From: Rhizobium oryzihabitans
GTDB taxonomy: Bacteria > Pseudomonadota > Alphaproteobacteria > Rhizobiales > Rhizobiaceae
Direction of reading: 5' to 3'
Assembly (NCBI RefSeq): GCF_010669145.1
Contig: NZ_CP048632.1
Span: 1,798,001 to 1,862,000 of the forward strand
DNA: 64,000 nucleotides
The position numbers and the translations under genes were made by a program. Within the stretch, counting starts at the first letter, position 1, and each line of letters begins with the position of its first letter. This document shows, piece after piece, positions 58,960 to 64,000 of this stretch. The notes beneath the pieces were generated by a model. The model made no database searches. It was not told the DNA's origin and saw only the letters and a list, made by a program, of their open reading frames with translations.

Positions 58960-60089
58960 TTCGGCTCCCAGCGGCTGAACAGCGATGTGGAAAGCACCCG
59001 TCCCGGCGTCTTGCCGTCAAGCCCGGCCTCGCGAATGACGAGTTCGCCGGATGCCACGACGCCACCGGCGCCACGCATGGTTTCGCGCATCAACTCATGC
59101 ATCGAATAGAAGCTTGCACGGATGGAATAGGCCGTCAGCACCAGGCCGAGCGCCCTGGGCGACAGGATTTCGCGGCAGATATCCAGCATCAGCGGCAGAT
59201 GATCGAACAATTGCCAGACCTCACCATGGGTGCCGCGGCCGAATTTCGGCGGGTCGGTGAGGATGATGTCGTAGGTGCTGCCGCGGCGCTCCTCACGCTG
59301 GATGAATTTCATCGCGTCTTCGCAAATCCAGCGGATCGGCGCCTGTTCGAGCCCGGCAAGCGCCTGGTTCTCCTTCGCCCAGCCGATCGCCTTCTTGGAG
59401 GCGTCGACATGGGTGACTTCAGCCCCCGCAGCCGCCGCAACCAAGGAGGCGACGCCGGTGTAACCAAACAGGTTCAGCACCTTCAGCGGCCGGTCGGCGC
59501 TCTCGACGGCATTTTTCAGCCATTCCCAATGGACGATCTGTTCCGGGAATACACCGACGTGACGGAAGGCCGTGAAACGACCAAGAAAATCGACCCCGAG
59601 CAGGGAGAGTGGCCAGGTTTCGCCAAGCGCTTCCTTTGGAAAACGCCAGCGGCCCATGCCGTCCTCATCGGTATCGCCGGTGAAAATGGCGTCGGCATTC
59701 TGCCATACACGATCGGGAACCGACGGTTGCCACAGGGCCTGCGCCTCGGGACGGACGACGCGATAGTCTCCATATTGTTCGAGCTTCAGGCCGTTGCCGC
59801 TGTCGATCAGGTGAAAATCGCCGGCACCACTCGATTCCAGAATGACCGGAACCTGTTCTGCGGGACGTTCGCCGGTGCGGGGCTTGAGAGGCCGCGCGGG
59901 CGCCTGCTCAACGGCTGTCGCCGGAATGGCCTTTTCCTTCGGCGCAGGTTTCGGCACGCTGCGCACCGCATCCGGCTCGCGCTTTTTCGGTGCCGTATCC
60001 GCCCGCCGTGCCGGCTTTGCGGCATGAACCTGTTTTTTTTCGCTCCCGGCACGCACGCGATTGCCCGGCCGGCTGTCTTTTTTCTTCAA
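58956..60089 (-). CDS. RlmI-like class I methyltransferase with disordered N-terminus
   Basis: About 377 residues from a TTG at 60089 (GGAAAG upstream); a GTG at 60143 would add 18. The C-terminal methyltransferase has the SAM-binding LNLFGYTGVASLVAAAAGAE near 225 and ILTDPPKFGRG near 290, as in RlmI-type 23S rRNA m5C methyltransferases. The first 80 residues are Lys/Ala/Pro-rich and look unstructured. It lies upstream of the SpoU methyltransferase and lspA in one run. Confidence 0.82.
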   Translation of the reverse strand: MKKKDSRPGNRVRAGSEKKQVHAAKPARRADTAPKKREPDAVRSVPKPAPKEKAIPATAVEQAPARPLKPRTGERPAEQVPVILESSGAGDFHLIDSGNGLKLEQYGDYRVVRPEAQALWQPSVPDRVWQNADAIFTGDTDEDGMGRWRFPKEALGETWPLSLLGVDFLGRFTAFRHVGVFPEQIVHWEWLKNAVESADRPLKVLNLFGYTGVASLVAAAAGAEVTHVDASKKAIGWAKENQALAGLEQAPIRWICEDAMKFIQREERRGSTYDIILTDPPKFGRGTHGEVWQLFDHLPLMLDICREILSPRALGLVLTAYSIRASFYSMHELMRETMRGAGGVVASGELVIREAGLDGKTPGRVLSTSLFSRWEPK

Positions 60090-60181
60090 TGGAAATCTTT
60101 CCGCTTCTGCCCGCGTCTTATCGCGCAGCAAATAGCATTCCACACGCCGCTCGCCTAGAGCCGGAACGAATGTCGGCTACA

Positions 60182-60523
60182 TCACTTTGCCGGGAGTTGG
60201 CCCGCATTTGGAACATGTCCGGTCGCGGCGGCTTTCTGCCGGTTCGCCTCGTCATGCCAGCGAACGGCCTCTTTCGCCTCGATACGGGCGCGCTTGCGGT
60301 GCTTGCCCTGCGCAAACCACGTGGCCGAAGATCCCAGAAGCACGCCGAAAATGACCGCCAGAAACAGGAATACGAAAAACGGCGCGGTGAAGGACAGAAC
60401 ACCGTCTTCGGGCCTGAACGGATTGAGCGCCAACGTCACGGCCTGACGATTGGCCACGCACAGGATGACGAGGATAATCGCCAGCGGAAGCAGGATGATG
60501 AGGTTGATGATTTTTTTCGACAT
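60182..60523 (-). CDS. LapA-domain (DUF1049) membrane protein
   Basis: 113 residues with two membrane helices (INLIILLPLAIILVILCVAN and FFVFLFLAVIFGVLLGSSA) and a polar C-terminus, matching the LapA/YciS family, which helps regulate lipopolysaccharide assembly with LapB in enterobacteria. Start at ATG 60523. It follows ihfB by 65 bases on the same strand. Confidence 0.82.
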   Translation of the reverse strand: MSKKIINLIILLPLAIILVILCVANRQAVTLALNPFRPEDGVLSFTAPFFVFLFLAVIFGVLLGSSATWFAQGKHRKRARIEAKEAVRWHDEANRQKAAATGHVPNAGQLPAK

Positions 60524-60588
60524 CCGAGAATACTCCATCGCTGCGGGGTTCCGCCGGCTCCGTTTCCGTCGCCAAACGGCAAGAACGA

Positions 60589-60891
60589 TCAATCGTCCTC
60601 TTCGTCACCCATTCCAGGGTTCAGGCGCTCGCGCAGTTCCTTGCCCGTCTTGAAGAAAGGCACCCATTTTTCCTCGACGAAAACCGACTCACCCGTGCGT
60701 GGGTTCCGGCCGGATCGCGAAGGACGGTTTTTCACCGAAAATGCGCCGAAACCACGAAGCTCGACACGATTTCCTGCCGCCAGGGCATCGGTGATTTCAT
60801 CCAGCACCGCATTGACGATGTTTTCCACGTCACGGTGATAAAGGTGCGGGTTACGCGCAGCAACGATCTGCACCAGTTCAGACTTGATCAC
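60589..60891 (-). CDS. ihfB: integration host factor subunit beta
   Basis: 100-residue HU/IHF DNA-bending protein. The DNA-contact arm [10 protein letters not shown] near 66 and start [15 protein letters not shown] are typical of IhfB, which pairs with IhfA. It lies downstream of sppA by 26 bases on the same strand. Confidence 0.95.
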   Translation of the reverse strand: MIKSELVQIVAARNPHLYHRDVENIVNAVLDEITDALAAGNRVELRGFGAFSVKNRPSRSGRNPRTGESVFVEEKWVPFFKTGKELRERLNPGMGDEEDD

Positions 60892-60917
60892 GGTTGCCCC
60901 CTGAAAGAATTGGATTT

Positions 60918-61871
60918 TTAACGCGGATCAACCTGCCAAACGGAAACAAGACCGTCAAGAAACAACTTGTCCGCACCGAGCTGGCCGGAGCCCGCAAAGG
61001 GAATTAAATCGTCATATCCCAGAAACTTCGCTATTTGCGCAACACTGAAAAGCGAAAAAGGCGAACGGGACGATGGCGCGCGCCATTCGACGATCGGCAG
61101 ATCCTTGGCGACGCCGCGTGTTTCGAAATAGCCGCGAATTTCCTTCTCGCCACCCAGCGTGTCGACCAGCTTGTTGGCGAGCGCCTGCCTGCCGGTGAAA
61201 ATCGATCCGTCCGCGAGTTTCAGCACATCCTCGCGCGGCAGCTTGCGACGATCGGCCACAAGGTCGACGAACCAGCCATAGCTGTCCATCACCATGGCGC
61301 GGATCATCGTCTTTGCCTCTTCGGGCGCCTCATGGAAGGGCGAAGGTTCGGCCTTCAATGGAGAAGACTTGATTTCCTCCAGCGAGACGCCCAGCTTTTC
61401 CATCAACTGGCCAACCTGCGGATATTGAAAGATCACGCCGATCGAGCCGGTGATCGAGGTTTCCCCGGCGACGATGGTATCGCCGGCCGACGCGATCATA
61501 TATCCGGCGGAAGCCGCCAGCGTGCGGACATCTGACACGACCGGCTTCTTTTCCGCAACGCCGCGAATGGCCTTGAAGATGCGCTCGCCGCCATAGGTGG
61601 TGCCGCCGGGCGAGGAAATAGAAACGATCAGGCCTTTGACATTATCGCTCTTGGCAATCTTGTCGAGCCGCTCCAGAAGTTCGGTATTGTCCTGGATCAG
61701 ACCGGAAATCTCGACGCGGGCAATATGGGGCTTGGCGCTTTGCTGCGGCTCGGTCCATAAAAACCGGTAAAGGCTGAAAATGCCGGCGACGAGCAGGAGA
61801 ACAGCGGCAATCCGCCAGAAAGTCAGCTTGCGGCGCAAACGCCTGCGATCCGCTATCGCCATATTATCCAT
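60918..61871 (-). CDS. sppA: signal peptide peptidase SppA (36K type)
   Basis: 317 residues. An N-terminal membrane helix ([20 protein letters not shown]) anchors a periplasmic serine protease. The S-x-G-G-T motif is [10 protein letters not shown] near 100; the catalytic serine lies in [11 protein letters not shown] near 130 with a downstream basic residue expected for the Ser-Lys dyad. It degrades cleaved signal peptides. The ATG at 61871 is well placed; the longer frame is not supported. Divergent from lptC with a 247-base gap that holds both promoters; I see no clear motif in it. Confidence 0.92.
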   Translation of the reverse strand: MDNMAIADRRRLRRKLTFWRIAAVLLLVAGIFSLYRFLWTEPQQSAKPHIARVEISGLIQDNTELLERLDKIAKSDNVKGLIVSISSPGGTTYGGERIFKAIRGVAEKKPVVSDVRTLAASAGYMIASAGDTIVAGETSITGSIGVIFQYPQVGQLMEKLGVSLEEIKSSPLKAEPSPFHEAPEEAKTMIRAMVMDSYGWFVDLVADRRKLPREDVLKLADGSIFTGRQALANKLVDTLGGEKEIRGYFETRGVAKDLPIVEWRAPSSRSPFSLFSVAQIAKFLGYDDLIPFAGSGQLGADKLFLDGLVSVWQVDPR

Positions 61872-62118
61872 CGTGAACCTCTGCCATCCGGCCTTTGAAG
61901 CGACATAAGCATCACGGCCATATGGTTCTTCTAACGCGAAGCCGCAAGGAAACAATAAGGAAACCAGAATTACGATAAAATTCGCATTTCCCTTGCACGT
62001 TTCCAGACAAAAACCATATTGGCAGGACAAAGCACTCATGCCAAAGACATTAAGATAAACATATAAGCTTCAGTTGCGCGCTAAAATGGTGCCCAGGAAG
62101 TTTTCCGGATCCACTCTT

Positions 62119-62784
62119 ATGCTTGAAAGACTCCGCGAACCAGCGCCAGCATTTCCGCTGCCCAATGACCAGAACGGCGCTTACGAGCGCGCGCTCAGGC
62201 ATTCTGCGCGCGTGAAACGGCTGAAAATTATCCTGCCGCTCGGCGCAGCGGTCATTTCGCTTGCCTTCATCGCTGTTTCGCTGATCCGAACCTGGGCGCC
62301 CGACGAGGTTTCGCTGGAAAGCGCAAGGATCGAAGACGGCAAGATCGTAATGGAAAAACCCGCCGTTGCGGGCCGCAACGAGAAGGGGATCGACTATTCC
62401 ATGAACGCCGACCGTGCGTTGCAGGACATCGCCAACCCCAACCTGATGACGCTTGAGAAGGTTCTGGCCGCCGTGCCGGTGAACGATGGTATCGCCCAGG
62501 TGATCGCCCAGGAAGGCATCTTCGACCGGGCCACCAATAAGCTGAAGATGACCGCACCTTTTGACATCAATCTCAGCAATGGCATACAAGCGAAGTTCCA
62601 GTCTGCGGACGTCGATCTGAAAGCCGGAAAAATGAGCAGCCGGGAGCCCGTTTCAATCAAAACAAACGACGGCTCGATTGTTGCGCAATCGATTGATATC
62701 GCCGATAATGGCAAGACGATTACATTTTCGGGGCAGGTACGGGCACGTATCGCTGCATCCAATATCAAAAATGAAGGCAAGTGA
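62119..62784 (+). CDS. lptC: lipopolysaccharide export system protein LptC
   Basis: 221 residues. A basic N-terminus (RHSARVKRLK) leads into one membrane helix (IILPLGAAVISLAFIAVSL) and a periplasmic beta-jellyroll domain (MSSREPVSIKTNDGSI). It bridges LptB2FG to LptA. Start at the ATG at 62119, in the lptC-lptA-lptB operon. Confidence 0.92.
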   Translation: MLERLREPAPAFPLPNDQNGAYERALRHSARVKRLKIILPLGAAVISLAFIAVSLIRTWAPDEVSLESARIEDGKIVMEKPAVAGRNEKGIDYSMNADRALQDIANPNLMTLEKVLAAVPVNDGIAQVIAQEGIFDRATNKLKMTAPFDINLSNGIQAKFQSADVDLKAGKMSSREPVSIKTNDGSIVAQSIDIADNGKTITFSGQVRARIAASNIKNEGK

Positions 62785-62797
62785 GAGCCCGGTCCAG

Positions 62798-63361
62798 ATG
62801 ATGCAAATTTCCCGTCCCGTTTCCATTGGCAGATCCGCCGGCCTTACAGCTGCTGGTCTTTTTTTCTCGTGCCTTGCAACTGTGGCTTTTGCCCAGAACA
62901 CCACCAGCAACATGCAGGGCGTGAAGCTTTCCGGCGATCAGCCGATCGCGATTGAAAGCGATCAGCTCGAAATCCGGGATCAGGAGCGCAAGGCCTATTT
63001 CACCGGCAATGTGAAAGTGGTGCAGGGCACGACCACCCTTCAGGCCGGCAAGATGACCGTGAACTACAAGGGGCAAGGTTCGTCGCTCACCAGCGGTGAT
63101 GCCAACATCGAAAAAATCTTCGTGGACAATAACGTCTATCTGACGTCCGAAACCCAGAAGGCCACGGCCGATCACGGCGAGTTCGACATGGCGGCGCAGA
63201 CCTTCATCCTCACGGGCAAGCAGGTCGTGCTGTCCGAGGGCACGAATGTGTTCACCGGCTGCAAGCTGACTGTGTTGATGAATACGGGACAGGCCAAGCT
63301 CGAAAGCTGCGGCGGCCCCGTCCGGATCATGCTCGATCCAAAATCGCAGAAAAAACAGTAG
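62798..63361 (+). CDS. lptA: lipopolysaccharide transport periplasmic protein LptA
   Basis: 187 residues. A signal peptide (to CLATVAFA-Q) precedes an OstA domain with repeated beta strands (QPIAIESDQLEIRDQERKAYF and TTLQAGKMTVNYKGQG). LptA subunits form the periplasmic bridge for LPS. The ATG at 62798 gives a 13-base gap to lptC; an ATG at 62771 would overlap lptC and add nine residues. Confidence 0.94.
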   Translation: MMQISRPVSIGRSAGLTAAGLFFSCLATVAFAQNTTSNMQGVKLSGDQPIAIESDQLEIRDQERKAYFTGNVKVVQGTTTLQAGKMTVNYKGQGSSLTSGDANIEKIFVDNNVYLTSETQKATADHGEFDMAAQTFILTGKQVVLSEGTNVFTGCKLTVLMNTGQAKLESCGGPVRIMLDPKSQKKQ

Positions 63362-63370
63362 TCTCACCTC

Positions 63371-64000
63371 GTGAAGATACCCTCGATCTCAAAAATATTT
63401 GGCGGTGGACGCGACCGGTCCGCGGACGCGCCCTCACCGGCCGACAAGGCTCGCTATGAAGGCACGCTCATCGCGCATGGTCTGACCAAGACCTACAATA
63501 CGCGCCGGGTCGTCAATGGCGTGTCATTGGTCGTGCGCCGCGGCGAGGCAGTTGGGCTGCTCGGTCCGAACGGCGCGGGCAAAACCACCTGTTTTTACAT
63601 GATCACAGGCCTCGTGCCGGTGGATTCCGGCAAGATCGCCATCAATGGTAACGATGTGACCGGCATGCCGATGTACAGGCGCGCGCGCCTCGGCGTCGGT
63701 TATCTGCCGCAGGAAGCCTCTATCTTCCGTGGACTGACGGTCGAGGAAAACATCCGCGCCGTACTGGAAGTACACGAGCCTGACAGCGCCAAGCGCAACC
63801 GCAAGCTTGATGAACTGCTGGAAGAGTTCCACATTGCGCAGCTGCGCAAGTCGCCCGCTGTCGCGCTGTCGGGTGGTGAACGCCGCCGTCTGGAAATCGC
63901 CCGCGCTCTGGCGACTGATCCGACCTTCATGCTTCTGGACGAACCCTTTGCGGGCGTCGATCCGATTTCCGTCAGCGACATCCAGAATCTCGTCCGGCAT
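63371..64000 (+). CDS. lptB: LPS export ABC transporter ATP-binding protein LptB, cut by the right edge
   Basis: A GTG at 63371, nine bases after lptA, opens a frame running past the window end. It has a short non-conserved head of about 30 residues, then the ABC domain. Walker A is GPNGAGKTT near residue 75, the signature is [15 protein letters not shown] near 167, and Walker B is [13 protein letters not shown]. The sequence matches LptB. It powers LptC/F/G extraction of LPS. The first 210 codons are here. Confidence 0.93.
   Translation, partial: MKIPSISKIFGGGRDRSADAPSPADKARYEGTLIAHGLTKTYNTRRVVNGVSLVVRRGEAVGLLGPNGAGKTTCFYMITGLVPVDSGKIAINGNDVTGMPMYRRARLGVGYLPQEASIFRGLTVEENIRAVLEVHEPDSAKRNRKLDELLEEFHIAQLRKSPAVALSGGERRRLEIARALATDPTFMLLDEPFAGVDPISVSDIQNLVRH

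Overview
The window looks like core circular-chromosome DNA of a Rhizobiaceae alphaproteobacterium, most likely Agrobacterium. The evidence is gene content and order: a Mur-type Fur regulator, the ornithine-lipid gene olsB, a praR/phrR-type XRE regulator, the lnt-corC-ybeY-phoH-miaB block, CUT1 ABC transport next to a phosphodiesterase, and chemoreceptors ending in a W-x-x-F pentapeptide. Base composition looks even throughout. I see no prophage, insertion sequence, integrase, CRISPR array or rRNA. One tRNA gene, tRNA-Arg(ACG), is present.

Layout. 0-10 kb: the start of a lipoprotein gene cut by the left edge, an acetyl-CoA hydrolase/CoA-transferase, a five-gene ABC-transporter-plus-phosphodiesterase operon, a methyltransferase, the tRNA and an orphan sensor kinase. 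10-19 kb: a chemoreceptor, then rpmH-rnpA-yidC-engB (ribosome, RNase P, membrane insertion), a small anti-sigma-like protein, argB, a frameshifted EamA transporter and a HAD phosphatase. 19-25 kb: a secreted EF-hand protein, a small-heat-shock operon with what looks like a ROSE RNA thermometer, a nucleoside hydrolase, a dCache chemoreceptor and a LOG-family protein. 25-33 kb: dapD-dapE and a membrane protein, facing def-fmt-truA, then rmuC and rbsK.

33-62 kb is read almost wholly from the minus strand and holds housekeeping genes: praR, metK and trmB; lnt, corC, ybeY, phoH, miaB, plsC and mur; rimI, tsaB, nfuA, a universal stress protein, trpS, murJ and glnD; mutS and olsB; a hybrid kinase; lspA with two RNA methyltransferases; lapA, ihfB and sppA. 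From 62 kb the plus strand carries lptC-lptA-lptB (lipopolysaccharide export), and lptB runs off the right edge.

The most informative observations are regulatory or concern sequence quality. (1) A hairpin before hsp20 has the UCGCU/AGGA pairing with a bulged G that marks ROSE thermometers. (2) Three palindromes lie in promoter regions: a GntR/FadR-type site before the ABC operon, an 8+8 bp palindrome before metK, and an FNR/FixK-like site before the CoA-transferase. (3) metK, miaB and an EamA transporter each carry a one-base deletion in a homopolymer. Because metK is essential, this points to sequencing error rather than gene decay. I found no clear undescribed system. The least explained items are a one-domain RskA-like anti-sigma protein with no sigma factor nearby, a hybrid kinase with a degenerate extra receiver domain, and an orphan kinase with an unusual H-box.
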